A DNA stretch of 64,000 nucleotides from Epiperipatus broadwayi (GCA_028023455.1 JAQFVV010012398.1:9198682-9262681); one strand, 5' to 3'; positions 46,287 through 58,105 are shown, numbered from the stretch's first letter. Notes: generated by a model from the letters alone, not told the origin. A program made the numbers and translations.

Positions 46287-46862
46287 TAAAATCATTACGT
46301 TAAATGTCAAAAAATCACCTTATGGGAAGCATACAATCTAATCAACTATAATCAACAACCCTTTAAAACCACCCTAAATGTAACCAACCAAAGACTCATT
46401 ACACACTTTAAAAGATGGAGTCTGGAACTCAAATTCCTCGACTTCATTAAAATTAATCTTAATGCGCCTCCCACGAATTGGTTTCTTTATCACCGAAGAG
46501 GCTTTTCTAGCATTAACCCAATATGTGGTCTGTGTTCTCATGAAGATGAAACCATAGATCATATTATACACCGGTGCCCAATATTTAAAATACTGAAAGA
46601 TATGATCATTATCAACTCAAACATGATTTTCTCACTTGAAAACATCATTCATAATGGAACTTTTGCAATAATAAGGCTTTCTATCTTTGTCCTTTATGCC
46701 ATATGGATAGTGAGATGCAAAACTCTCATGGAATTACTCCCACCACAAATCATATCATTGTTTTATCAAACGCTCAAAAAAATCAAGAAACGTGATCAGC
46801 TCCTTGCCTCCAGTAAAGTCTTTGATGACACCTGGTCTTTAACTGCTCTATCCTTTTCCTGA
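46287..46862 (+). pseudogene. LINE 3' end with zf-RVT domain, copy 1 (unbroken frame, no start)
   Basis: One frame stays open for about 190 codons with no upstream ATG. Blocks: TLWEAYNLINYNQ, RLITHFKRWSLELKFLDF, then CGLCSHEDETIDHIIHRC at about 46521-46574, a perfect C-x2-C-x8-H-x4-C zinc-binding motif (zf-RVT) that follows the RT in several LINE clades. After it come SIFVLYAIWIVRCKTLM and KKIKKRDQLL, also seen in copy 2 at 60.5-61.1 kb. The element is cut off upstream of this domain, so nothing is made, but the lack of stops suggests a younger insertion than the others. The clade (L1/Tx1-like?) is uncertain. Confidence 0.8.
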
Positions 46863-49800
46863 TTATCAACTCCCACCTACCCAGCATTTTAGATTAGGCA
46901 ATTTTAAAAGAAAATATTCATGTTTATATTTAAAATGCTAATACCATTAAACAAGTTTTTAGTTTCTCATATTCTACACAAAATTCTTCATTATACCCAA
47001 CCACATAAGTGTAAACAATTGCGTTCTCATAACATAATCTAGCCAGATGGCGAACAGAACATTAATATAATCATGTTATTGTACAATTTATTTATTTATT
47101 TTTCTTTTATCAGGATGTAATCACTATTTATTGTTAATAATTTTTTTTTTGAAATGAAATGTCAATATAATTTATATTAGAAGATTAGAAGACTATGAAT
47201 TTAATAATGCAAGATAACTAACTTATTAAATATGTTTCATTACAAATTGGACTCTTTTATAGTAACTTTGCATAATGCTTTGAAAAAGATTAACGAGTTT
47301 TGAAACAAATCTTATATATAAATATAACGTACTTTGAACATAATTAGTAATGAGATGATATATATATATTGTAACTGTCAGGATGAACTGATGGCCACAA
47401 AATCAGCACTAGGGTGATTTGAACCACCACAATTCATTCTAATCTACATACTAGTTCATTTCTTTTTTAGGCTCGGTAATCAGGGAGAGGTAGAGACTCT
47501 TAAAACTAGATTAACTATATGACTTCATTGTGGCAAAACAGACACTCAGTGCAATATATATATATACGATACAAACACTTTATTAGTATTAAAGTTACAA
47601 ACAAATAAACAAAAGAAATGACTACCGCTTAATATAGTTGCTAGACTATGGGATTACATTAATTGATGATTACATAGGTAAAAGTTACTATATAACGTGT
47701 ATATAAATAGAGGATCTCGGGTGATGTATCTAAAAAAAAGAAAGCAAGGTAAGTTTAATAACTCAGAAAATATGGTTAAATAGATAAACGCATAACTCTC
47801 ATGATAATGACCAAAAAATGCTGAAATATCAAGCTTTAACATACATAAGGAAGGCGATAGTGACTGAGTTACTAAAGTAAAAAAAAATAAATAACGGGGT
47901 AGCCTGGAATATGATCGGCTCCGCGATGTTCTTTCTAAGTCTTATCATAAGGTAACAATGGGAAGATATTCGCTTTTGCGAAGTTAAATGGGTCATGGAA
48001 TGAAGGAATGAAAGTCTTCATATAACCCTTAATAATTCTCATTAACCGGCAGGAACGATCCACTGCACTGGTAACAAAAAATAATAAGACCCACTGGGTC
48101 TGGAAAATGAAGGAATGTTTCTGCCTTTGCGTGGAACGTAGACAAACGGAATCCGTCAAATTAAATCTTCTGAAGCAGGGATATACCCCTCCCTGCTGAA
48201 GAAACGCAATAAAATAATCATGAAATTACAATCCACTAATGCCAAATTTATAAAATAACTATTTGGACTTAAATTTAAATAAAATAAAAATGTAAATGGT
48301 CATGATATAAATTTATAACCTGCGAATATCTATTATATGAGGATAAATCGGGGCCTACGCAGTTTATTATATATATATTTTTAAAATAAAAAAATTATAA
48401 AGACATTACTCCCTGCTTAATTAGAGATCCGTCCCACAGGTTTTACATATGTAAGGAATTATTGATACGATAGCCTAATGATAATATATTAAACTGAATT
48501 GTATTAAAAGTTTATATTATTAAACTATTGTATCAGTATACATATATATTTGTCAAACAAAATAGAAACTAAGTTTTAAATTTTTAACTTCGAATATTAA
48601 ATTTTATTTTAACATTGAAAGTTGTTTATATATAATTGTCCCTTCCTAAAATAGAAATATAAAGTTTTCTTTTAACAGTCAATCTTAATTTTAATACATT
48701 GTGCAGGCTTAAACCTGCATATATAAACCATTATAATTGCGTTAATGGCTAAATGATATTTTGAAAGAACCGATTTTAAACATATAAGTTTAAAATCGCC
48801 AATAATAAAAAAAATAAACAAATAGAATCAGAGAGAGGGGGATTTTAAATATCTTATTTTTATTTAATTACTGGACTTTTCTTTAAATAACATCAAATAT
48901 TTTAATCATTGAAATATTTTACTAAATTTATCTCCGTCTGATTTTTAAACAGTTTAAGTCTAGCAAAATTTAAGAAAGATCGAGTATATATTGCAATGGT
49001 CGATCTTCCTTACTATGTACAATTAATTGAGCGTGCGTTAAGAAAATATTTAAATAATGCAATAAGACATCTAAATAATATGGTAAGAAACATATATAAT
49101 GATTAATATATAGTTTATGGAAGCAAAGAAAGTAGCATATTAAAGAGGTTTTAATTGTTTACCGGTAACATTATATACTAGTGGTTTCCTTTTGACGGCG
49201 ACTGCATAGCATGTCAGCATTTTGGATGGTCAAATGTAGGCCATAGCATAAGACCAGGGAAACTCCATACTCATCTTCTCGGCGATGACCAGAAAAATTG
49301 CAACGATCTACTCACTCATAGCTTGATGTAATTTAACAGAAGTTTACAGTAAGTAAACTCTATAAGAAGTAAAAACTCTTCTCTTTTCTATATATACATC
49401 TTGAAAACAAAGCCATCCGGATTGGCTGTTCTCCAAATTAATTAATTAATTTAAACTTAAAGAAAATTCTTTTCTTTATTATCTAAATTCTAAAAGAATC
49501 TTATTGATTATAATCTTAATGCAATTTAATTTTGAAATTTTACTAATTGCATTTCTTAATTAAATTCCGAATGTCTTTGATTTTTATCAAATTCCCCAGT
49601 AATTACACTTTTGTCACCTTTTATTGTAATGACAATGCTACACTAAATATAAATTCTAAAATTAGAATTTAGTATCTACATTCTTTTAATATCAATTGGT
49701 TCTTTAATTAATTAGAAAGTTTAACTTTCTTTGCTGATTTGAAACCCCATCTTTTTTCACACTTACCAACTCATAATTACATTTCGTAATAAAATTTACA

Positions 49801-49937
49801 TTTTTATATTATTTTTTTATACATTATATTTTTTTAAATGCTTTAATATTTTTAACTTAATAGAAAATATATATATATACATGAAGCACATATATATATA
49901 TATGTATATATATATATATGACCGCTTCAATATATAT
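46863..49937. other. Mixed region with unrecognised GC-richer patches
   Basis: No gene is supported. A B-box-like inverse (GATTTGAACCACCAC, 47414-47428) suggests a decayed tRNA-derived SINE around 47380-47530. GC-richer patches at 47900-48200 and 49170-49310 contain small frames (47935-48159 minus) with no recognisable family. An AT microsatellite is at 49868-49920. The patches may be pieces of another old element. Confidence 0.4.
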
Positions 49938-50225
49938 TAAAATATATTCTATCAGTTTATGTAGACAATTATCAACCCTTACTGTAATAAATAGTTGGTA
50001 CAAAACAATATTTGTTACATTATTGAGCCACGTTTCAATACAGTGATGCTTTGTCAAAACACAACTATAATGAACATTAGCAAATCTATAGTCATGCTTT
50101 GACAGAGATATCTTGTATTGAAAATCTGGTTCAGAAAAGTAACAAATGTTGTTTTATACTAAGAGATTTATTTCACAATAGTTGATAACTGTCTATATAT
50201 TCTGGTAGAATATATTTTATTAAAC
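49938..50225. repeat. Fold-back element, about 105-bp arms
   Basis: Left arm (ATATTCTATCAG-TATGTAGACAATTATCAAC ... AACAATATTTGTTAC ... GTTTCAATAC, quoted in part) at about 49938-50042 is inverse to about 50116-50225 (GTATTGAAAATCTGG ... GTAACAAATGTTG ... GTTGATAACTGTCTATATATTCTGGTAGAATAT, in part). The 70-bp loop contains TGCTTTGTCAAAACAC and TCATGCTTTGACAGA. The words resemble pseudo-LTR parts of Penelope-like elements, and a hammerhead-like motif follows at once. Confidence 0.7.
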
Positions 50226-50239
50226 ATTTTACTGTGTAT

Positions 50240-50300
50240 TTTTTTTTCTTTCTGATGAAAACCAGTCCTCTGGTTGAAATATAATATTATTTATTGGATT
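50240..50300 (+). ncRNA. Hammerhead-like motif of Penelope type
   Basis: CUGAUGA is at 50252-50258, then A, a 6-bp perfect stem II (AACCAG-UCCU-CUGGUU), then GAAA at 50276-50279 and a short palindromic stem III (AUAUAAUAU). CUGAUGAAAACCAG-CUGG-GAAA resembles the hammerhead of Penelope-like pseudo-LTRs. Stem I next to the core is poor in this copy, so activity is doubtful. It belongs to a different family from the 11/22/55-kb units. Confidence 0.6.
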
Positions 50301-50424
50301 TATAAGTCTTTTTTTTGTTTATATATATTATATAATGAGCATGCTCATTAGATAACATTTGTAATAAAGCTTAATAAATTAGGTCATGTGACAAATGACT
50401 ATTTTTTTGCAAATAAATATATAA

Positions 50425-51085
50425 TAATTCTATAAAATTAAAATGCCTATATAAAATTAAAGATTAATTTCCTTTGTTATAGCCAGCTTACAACGTATTC
50501 CACCATTGTGAGTAGCAATATTTTAATATTTAAAGCTCTTTAAACTCATACAACAGTAATGTTCTGACATGAATGGCCAACTTTCCACAAATTGTGAATA
50601 CTAACACAATTACACTGTTTATTCAATACATTATCTGTACTATCTATAAAATATGACTCCTTAATTTTTATTTTCTTCAAATCATTTTCTACATGCAAAA
50701 CACAAACACTATCAAAGTAGAATTCTCAACTACAAATCACTGTATAAATCTGTTTTTGCAAAATATGCAATGATTTATAGGGGAGAATTCTGCTTTGATA
50801 GTGTTTTTGTTTTGCATGTGGAAAATGATTTGAAGAAAAGAAAAATTAAGGAGTCATATTTTATAAATAGTACACATAATGTGTTGAATAAACAGTGTAA
50901 ATGTGGTAGTATTCACAATTTATGGAAAGTTGATCATTCATGTGGGAACATGAATGAGTTTAATGAGCTTTAAATATTAACGTATTGCTACTCAAGATGG
51001 TGGAATATGCTGTAAGCCGGCTATAACAAAAAAAATTAATCTTTAATTTTATATAGGCATTTTAATTTTGTAAAATTATTCTAGT
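50425..51085. mobile_element. Fold-back element, about 310-bp arms
   Basis: Left arm about 50425-50740 and right arm about 50770-51085 pair around a centre near 50755. Outer words are TTATAGCCAGCTTACAACGTATTCCACCA and TGGTGGAATATGCTGTAAGCCGGCTATAA, quoted in part. Inner words are CACTATCAAAG-AGAATTCT and AGAATTCTGCTTTGATAGTG. Arms differ by a few small indels and about one base in ten. One arm keeps an open 67-codon frame. Confidence 0.85.
50770..50973 (+). pseudogene. 67-codon Cys/His frame in the fold-back arm, unrecognised
   Basis: The frame ends with C-K-C-G...H-N-L-W-K-V-D-H-S-C-G, a loose Cys/His cluster (Cys at 43 and 45, His at 48 and 55, Cys at 57). No family is recognised. The complementary arm carries a related but interrupted frame. 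It may be a captured piece of a transposase or host exon, or a chance frame. I do not assign a function. Confidence 0.3.
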
Positions 51086-52319
51086 GGATTTTGTTTATTA
51101 TACAGTACTTACATCCTTTGATATTATATATATATATATATATAACAAGTCAGTGCCTCACTAAAATCATAACTTGTAATAAAACATAGCAAGGTGACAG
51201 TTTTGTCTTTGCATAGTAACTCTGTATTTATCTAAGTTTGATAATGCTTTTCAGTCTATGTAGAGTTGCCTGAACTTTATTTCATAATCTATCCCGTAAA
51301 GAAACTATCCAATGTCAATTGGACATTCTTAACCATTCAATACTTTCAGCAACAGTTTATTGAATTGTCAATCATTGCACATCAAATAAGCTGATGTCTT
51401 CCTGAATGCACTAATTTCTCTGATATAACTGCAATTAGATTGTAACTCATATCTCTAAAAATGATTAAACAGTTTTGAAAGATTACTCTTAAAGACTTAA
51501 AATTTTAATAAAATGACTTGCAGTAAATTTGATTATATAAATATTTTTTTACAGTTGCCTGTGATTAAATATAAAGGTCATTACTATTCAATGCAGAAAA
51601 TATCTTCTTAGATGAAGCATCAAAAAGCATTATAAGCAATAATCTTTATATAGCAATGAGTTTTTTTATTGTATAAAGTTTGTGATTTAAAAAACATCAT
51701 TAAAAAATATTCTATCTTTGAATTTCAAATACGAGGTTGGGCTTGAATTGATTTGGTCTTTTATATTGGTCAATGGGCACCACTCATTTTAAAGAGACAA
51801 AAAGAAAACATTGATTTTTTATTACAGATAGATGCAAAAATTATTTGTAAAACATTATTCAGTCAAATGATCACATATTTAAAAAATACATCCATAGTTA
51901 TTATTTCAAAATTTTTCCTATTTGTTTAAAAAAATATTAGTTAAAATAATTCAGTGTATAACAAAAATAAACTCCTGGAAGAATTATATTGTCGGAGATA
52001 AATGACTCTTATATTAGTCTAAAACTGAGAAATTAGAAAAAGTTAAGAATGTAACACTAAATGAAAAATTGTTATCACCAATGAGTAAATGTTATAATAC
52101 CTAGGTGCTTAATAATTTCAATCTGCCTATAGACAAATAACGTAACACACACTGATTTACCACTTTCAGACTGATGAAAATATATACATATGTTTATATA
52201 TATGACAAAAACACAAACTGATTTATTATAAATAAAAAGTGAAAGAAAAACATTGTAAATATTGGATAGTGTATCAGACAGAGTGACAAGATTGATTATT
52301 CAACTTACCAAAGGCAGAT
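51086..52319. other. AT-rich DNA, no gene
   Basis: Nothing beyond an AT microsatellite near 51124-51146. A CTGATGA word at about 52171 lacks the rest of a hammerhead. Confidence 0.5.
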
Positions 52320-52349
52320 AATTCATATTTGTGTCCCAACGAGTTCTTA

Positions 52350-52745
52350 TTGTGATGACAAAGTAGAGGATTTTTATATGGATGTACAAAAGGCTTTTGA
52401 TTAGACAAAACATTGCAAAATTGTCTGTAGAGACTTTAATTCTAGAATTGATAAACACTTGAAAGAAGAAAGTGCTGTAGGTAAATTTGTTTATTGTGAT
52501 AGAAATCAGAGAGATCATAGACTTGTGGAGTTTTAAAAAAAAACAACTTTATATTATGAATTCTTTTTTTGAGAAAAATGTACAGAAATGGACGTAGAAG
52601 CATCCAAATAAAGGTACTTTGGATTATATTTTGACTAAGAGAAAATATGTCTTTTAAGATTGCAATGTTCTTAATGCATTAAACAAAGGAAGTGATCATT
52701 GATTAATGAGATGTAAGATATGTGTTAATGCAAAATTAGAGATGA
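52350..52745 (+). pseudogene. RTE-like endonuclease remnant (EEP)
   Basis: Pieces in shifting frames read VEDFYMDVQKAFD, then CRDFNSRIDKHLKEE (usual GDxN block, Gly and Asn context kept as RDFN), FVYCDRNQRDHRLVEF, KNVQKWTxKHPNKGTLDYILTKRKY (matching the IDYIL block before the active site), and GSDH at about 52689-52700 (the catalytic SDH). In intact elements it nicks chromosomal DNA. Several stops make it non-functional. Confidence 0.82.
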
Positions 52746-53369
52746 AAATTATTTAAAAAACAATATTCACAGTTGATATTCCTGATCTTCAGAAACAATC
52801 CAATGAATTTTAATTAGAACCAGCAAATTGTTTTTAAATATAAAAAATTTTTGAATATGATTCAAATTTGAATGGAATCAATAGAAAGATAACTCATACA
52901 TTTTTAAAAACTGCAACAAAAATAGCTGGTAGAAAAAAGTAGCAATTGACCAGTAAAATTTCTACTGAGAGAAGACAATTTATGAAAAAAGAAAAAGTAT
53001 GAAAGCATATAAAAATGATGCATTAAGAGGGATTGTATATCTTGAATTTTATAAATGGTGCAAAAAAGACTTGATAATGATATAAGAAAGTATATTTATG
53101 AAATAGCAAGGAAAACTGTACAAGAGAATAAAAGTCTCAAGAGTATAAAGTAACATCTTACTATTGATAGGAAACATTTCTACAATAAGAAAAAGAGATA
53201 GAACTATTATTAAAAAGATAGATGACATTATGAAATATGTAGTAGAGTTTTATTAAGAATTGTATAGTAATAAAGAACACGTAAAAGTGTCTCCTATAAC
53301 TACTATATTTTCTGAATTGCCCAGGATTTTAAATGAAAAAGTGAAACATGCAATTAAATTTATTTAGAA

Positions 53370-54170
53370 GGGACAAACTCGAGGTAATGATGGAATTATA
53401 AATGATATTTTAAAAGAAAGAGAAGACAAAATAGAATTTTTGGGGGACAAAGTTATGTACCAAATGTCTAAATGATAAAGATATTACAGATGATTTAAAG
53501 AATGCAGTATTAATATTTACTAAAGATACTAAAGAAGATATTAAAAATTGCAGAACTATCAGTCCATTATCAGTTCTATACAAAATTTTTACCAAGATAT
53601 ATACAACTCGTCTGTAGCAAATTTTGAATTTTAATCAAACAAAAGAACAAGCTGGATTTAAAAGTGGTTTTAGTACAGTGGATCATATCCAAGTATTGAG
53701 AGAAGTTATAGAAAAGACCAATGAATATGAGTTGCCATTATGCATTGTATTTGTAGATTATGAAAAAGCATTTGATTCTATAAGCATTTTTTCAGTGATT
53801 AAAACATTGGATCATCAAAGTATCAACTCAGGATATTATCATATGCTGAATAATATTTATAAAAATGCAACAGCAACAATTAGATTACATAATGATACTA
53901 AAAATATTAACACTGAGGAGTTACTGTGGTAGGGTTATTCCAATCTTCAAACTTTTTCAGCTGTTTTGCAAAAAGTATTTTGTGGATTAAAATGGAAAGC
54001 TAAGGGAATAAAAGTAAATGGTTATTTAAATCATCTAGATTTTACAGATGATGCAGTTGCTTTTGCAAATAATACTTTAGAGCTTCAGTAAATGTTACAA
54101 GAGTTGTCAGATGAAAGTAAAAAAGAATTAAAGATAAATGTTAAAAAAACTAAAGTAGTGTTCATTGAAT
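53370..54170 (+). pseudogene. RTE-like reverse transcriptase remnant
   Basis: Readable blocks: KNAVLIFTKDTKEDIKNCRTISPLSVLYKIFTKI (RT block 2, usual YRPISLL), EQAGFKSGFSTVDHIQVLREVIEKTNEYELPLCIVFVDYEKAFDSI in the frame 53624-53932 with the first catalytic Asp at about 53755, and HLDFTDDAVAFAN at about 54031-54069 with both Asp of the usual FADD block kept (Thr for Ala). Stops before and after the 102-codon frame break it. The wording is that of the RTE group. Confidence 0.9.
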
Positions 54171-54640
54171 TTTCTCAAAAAAAGAATGAGTTGGAAGATA
54201 GTTAACAACTACAAATGTCTTAGTCAGATTATTACTATAGATGGAAACATAATGAATAAAATTAAATTTGTTTTGAGTGCTTTTGGGAGAAAATGTAATA
54301 TTAAAAGGAAATATCCTGTGTGTTTGAAAAGAAAGCTTTTTAATAAATGTGTATTACCAGTTCTTTTTTATAAATCTGTAACTTGCAGAAGAGCAATACA
54401 GAGACTTCAGACCACTCAACAAGTTATGGTGAGATGTATTTTAGGAGTAACAAGAAGAGATCAAAATTAAAATACATGGGTGATGGAACAAATAGATGTA
54501 AGAGACTAAAATGGAGTTGGACTGGACATATTGTTAAAAGAGGTGGTAATAGATGGACAGTTGAAGTCTTAAATTGGATTCCAAGATATTGTAAAAAACC
54601 TAGAAAGAGACTATATGTGAGATAGATGGATAAAATAAGG
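54165..54640 (+). pseudogene. RTE-like C-terminal domain remnant
   Basis: Frames 54165-54470 and 54383-54625 give KRKLFNKCVLPVLFYKS (usual VFNQCVLPVMTYG), RLQTTQQVMVRCILGVTRRDQN (usual AQRAMERAMLGV-RDR), then KRLKWSWTGHIVKRGGNRWTVEVLNWIPR (usual LKWxWAGHVxRxxDxRW). These are the signature blocks after the RTE thumb. A single frameshift separates the two frames. Confidence 0.88.
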
Positions 54641-55130
54641 AAGTATACTGGGATGATGTAGAGAGGAGAGACTAGAGATCAGAGAAGATGGATCAAGATT
54701 AAAGAGACCTTCATCCTGCAATAGATCAGTAATAGCTGAAAATGATGTTAATGATACACACATGCTTACATATTTGGGGAATGGATGAGACCTGCTGGTC
54801 ATGAAAAATTTGCCAAGTAGATGCTATAGATAGATTTATTATAAACAGATTTGATTCAATGTTTTTATTTACTTATAGATCAAAATGAATTTTAAACAAT
54901 ATAAAATTGTACATCAAACTTGTCAAGTAATAAGTGACAAAATATTTTTATCTACACTTTTTTAGAGTAATGGATTTTATTTGGGATAGGGTAGAATAAA
55001 TTTAGATGAAATACTATTTAATAAAATAAAATAAAAAATAATTATAAATTTAGACTAGATCCATTAACTTCCAATAAACATCACATGATAATTATTGCTT
55101 ATGCTTGCTCTTAACTGTTATTAAAACACA

Positions 55131-55273
55131 AAACTCTCTATACGTATTTCCACTCAGTGCAAGCCAGAGTAATCAATGGATGCCAAAAGGCTTGTGCATA
55201 AAATCCCCAAAAGCCTTCTGGCATCCATTGATTACTCTGGCTTGCATTGAGTGGCAATACATATAGAGAGTTT
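55131..55273. mobile_element. 143-bp hairpin MITE, R2 family
   Basis: Arm 55131-55193 (AAACTCTCTATACG ... CAAGCCAGAGTAATCAATGG ... AAGGCTT, in part) is inverse to 55211-55273 with very few mismatches and a 17-nt loop. The right arm resembles the right part of the repeat at 28867-29004. Confidence 0.85.
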
Positions 55274-55414
55274 TGCCTGTTTTAATCTATTAACTGTTAA
55301 GCAAATTATATATTTTTCGTTTTTCTTTTTTAATTTCATTTTTAAATTTATAACTGGATTGAATCCTGTCCATTAAAGTTTGAAGATTGGCTATTTTAAT
55401 ATATATATATATAT

Positions 55415-55593
55415 ATATGAGCACTTATTGCATATATGTGTAGAGATGATAATTTGGACCAACTGATGATTGCTGGATTAGCATGAAATACGCATTTTGG
55501 TGATTATCTTTTCAACATATATGTGTTCAAGTGTATCAGTGATATGAGATGGAGTGGTGAGTGATGGGTCATGTGAAAGTCTGTGCTCATATA
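55415..55593 (+). mobile_element. Single hammerhead unit with 11-bp inverted ends (copy D)
   Basis: The unit starts TATATGAGCAC and ends GTGCTCATATA, which are exact inverses. It is about 180 bp, is present as one arm only, and carries a hammerhead core at its left third. The block upstream (GTCCATTAAAGTTTGAAGATTGG, in part, 55369-55390) matches the inner part of the fold-back copies, so the unit may extend left to about 55350. Confidence 0.75.
55444..55512 (+). ncRNA. Hammerhead ribozyme, type I (copy D)
   Basis: CUGAUGA is at 55463-55469, stem II is UUGCU-GGAUU-AGCAU (four pairs plus a U-U at the closing position), GAAA is at 55485-55488, and stem III is AUACGCAU (two pairs plus an A/C mismatch). 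The cleavage site is after U55496 (UU). Stem I is ACCAA/UUGGU, then after a bulge GAUAAUU/GAUUAUC. The same stem I covariation-compatible layout as at 22.75 kb supports a conserved ribozyme. Activity is not shown. Confidence 0.68.
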
Positions 55594-55599
55594 CCTATA

Positions 55600-56734
55600 C
55601 ATTACATATATTAATACAGGTATATAATAAGCCTTTATTTCAGTTAATACCTTTTTTATATAATTACAATACCTATAATTTTAAATGTTTAGCAGTTATT
55701 TAAAGTTTTAAATGGTTTTTAAAAAATATTTAGATAATATGAACTGTTGGGAATAATAGTAATAAAAGAAAACATATTGTAAATTTTAAAATATACAAAT
55801 AGAATACAATACAATGGAACAGCAAACAATTCTGTATCTAAATACATGACTTCATTTATAAACTATCCAAAGAAAAATGTAAACAAACATAAAAACATTA
55901 AAATTTACAAATTTTAAGATATTCAAACAGCCATTTTTTCTTCTCAGAGCACAGTAGGCTAACATGTTTTTAAAAAAGTAAAATTTATAAATAAATTTTA
56001 CAATACACCAATGTCTTGTACACAATTATATATATATTAATAAAAGAAATTGTCAGTTTATGTTCAAAGTACTCACATTTTATTCTGCCTTTATTAACTT
56101 TTCCAAATTTGAAGTTCTGTATTTTGGATAATAAAATATTTTCTGAGGGTAATATTAAAAGTTTTACAAAATTTTAGAATATGTAAAGATTGATATTGAC
56201 TAAAAAATGTCAAAATAATTAGAGATTCAAAAGTTATTTTAAACACAAGAATATTGCCAGAGTATAATTAATTGTGAAGATCAGACATTTCACTATTTAT
56301 TTTATTTTAAAGATAAAAATATATATATATTTTCTTATTCTTATTGATTCAGTGAATGCATGAATGAGCAAACACTCAGCAACATATATCTAAATATATT
56401 CCCTCAATTTATTTTCAAGAACTAGATTTTTAAATTTTTTTTGTTTATACTAGAATTTTAATTTATATGTGCATATTGTACACATAAAAAACTATCTGTG
56501 CTATATGTATGTGCATGTTCAAAGGTACTGTTCACTTGCAGTTCACCAAACAGTAAGTATTTTATTCTAATCAAAGCATGAGCTAGTTTATGCTAAATAT
56601 ATTTGCATATGAGGAGGGTTGGAACATAATGTAGCATAGCTCTTAGCTTCGCTGTATATTATTACAAATAAAAACATAACAAAAAGAATGGATATTTAAT
56701 AGAGTATCTAATAAATAGACAACACAGGTTAGTA
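55600..56734. other. AT-rich DNA, no gene
   Basis: No feature beyond simple AT-rich sequence is supported. Confidence 0.5.
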
Positions 56735-56905
56735 ATTACACAACATTTTGAGTAGTATTATTCTCCACTCTTCTTCAGGTGTTTCTGGCCTATATGCATA
56801 GTGACAATATTTGCTTAGAAGTTGAACTCTTCACCTTTAGATTCTTGAATATTGAATTTAAGGCAAATGCTCTACCAACTGATCTATTCTCAATTTGCTT
56901 TAAAT
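56735..56905 (-). repeat. Penelope-flank repeat with tRNA-like head, third copy
   Basis: On the minus strand AGATCAGTTGGTAGAGCATTTG (A-box-like, in part), GAGTTCAACTTCTAAG (B-box-like), then GGCCAGAAACACCTGAAGAAGAGTGGAG and CAAAATGTTGTGTAATTAC (in part) match 20636-20888. The tRNA-like part is better kept here (TAGATCAGTTGGTAGAG). The short frame 56779-57021 is a chance overlap. Confidence 0.7.
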
Positions 56906-57979
56906 TCAAAACCTGTGTTGCCTATTTATCTAATAAATATTTTATTGTTTTATTTATAAAAATGCAATTAAATTTTTTGTATATTTTTACAGTAGTTTTG
57001 TTTAGACCAAAAATTATATAAATTAAACAAATATTTAAGATGAACCATATGTTTTATCAAAAACATAGTTTTCACTGATCACTATGGTGTAATTTTTTGT
57101 TGAGTAATATTTCATGGGGTTAATAAAAAATCTCAATATATTTTTGAATTTATTGTATAATTTTAAAAGATGTTTCTTTAAAGCCATAATAAATGAGTTC
57201 ACACTAGATTAAGTAAAGTATTTACATACTTAACAATTTTAAATTATTACATTTTGATTTATAAATGTCAAACTTTCTGTGTTCATATCTTTAACCCCAT
57301 CTTCTTCAAATAAAAATGTAAATGACTATTACTAATTATTTATTTTACAGATAATCTTATTATTCTTAATCATTATTCCAATTAGAGAACATTATATCCA
57401 ATTTTTAATTAAGCATAAGCATATGAAATAATTAATCTAAATTCTTTTTTTTTTCTATGTCCAATATTTTTTTACATATGGTTAAAATTTTGCTTTACTT
57501 CACATTATTAAAACATAACTCAATGTGCATTTCATGTTGAACAAAGATCCTTTAATTGGCCTAGATAATAATCTCTTGTACATATTTTTGTTATTTGATC
57601 AGTATTATTAATATCAAATTATTAATATTTAATTTGCAAATGTTAATTTTCCTACACTTACAATTTTGGCATTATTTCTACTTCTTCAGGAACCATATTT
57701 TACTTCTCTCTTTTACTATCAAGCTATCAGACCAAAATGAAAATCAGATTAATATTTTCAATATAAGCCAATTTTTTTTGCAAGAGAGTGAGAGTTTGCT
57801 ATTAAATAGCATAAAATTGTTGGTTTCATACTAATTCTGGTCAAAAGATAGAAATGAATTAATATTTTCTAATTTGGATTAGTAGCTTGTAATAAAATAA
57901 AGAAGTAAAATATGACTGCTGGAGTAAATTATATATTAGAAGCAATAATTCCAAGTGCACTACTCCTAAATCCAAAGGT
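56906..57979. other. AT-rich DNA, no gene
   Basis: Nothing recognisable. The 79-codon frame at 57595-57834 is hydrophobic and AT-driven and is probably chance. Confidence 0.5.
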
Positions 57980-58105
57980 TATTATGATGAAAGTCATAAG
58001 CTAAAAAATAGTCTGAGGATATTGAATATGATAGCACTAAACAGGGACTATCATCTAGCATTTATTGATTATCCAAGCTTATTCTTGGTGGCATAACTGG
58101 GTTGA
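57980..58105 (+). repeat. Interspersed repeat R2, copy 2
   Basis: GATGAAAGTCATAAGCTA, ATAGTCTGAGGATATTG and CATTTATTGATTATCC align with 28867-29004, more diverged. Confidence 0.5.

Larger units (their letters stand above)
52320..54840 (+). mobile_element. RTE-like LINE, copy 1, long but decayed
   Basis: Endonuclease, reverse transcriptase and C-terminal remnants run in order over about 2.5 kb on the plus strand, all of the RTE/BovB type by motif wording. Stops and frameshifts occur throughout. Two further 3' fragments of the same family are at 41595-42245 and 43672-43930. The start of the endonuclease is missing, so this copy is also 5'-truncated. Confidence 0.88.

Noticed and set aside
52165-52215. 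CTGATGAAAATATATACATATG as a further hammerhead
   Set aside because: No GAAA at the right distance and no stable stem II; the region is simple AT-rich sequence.
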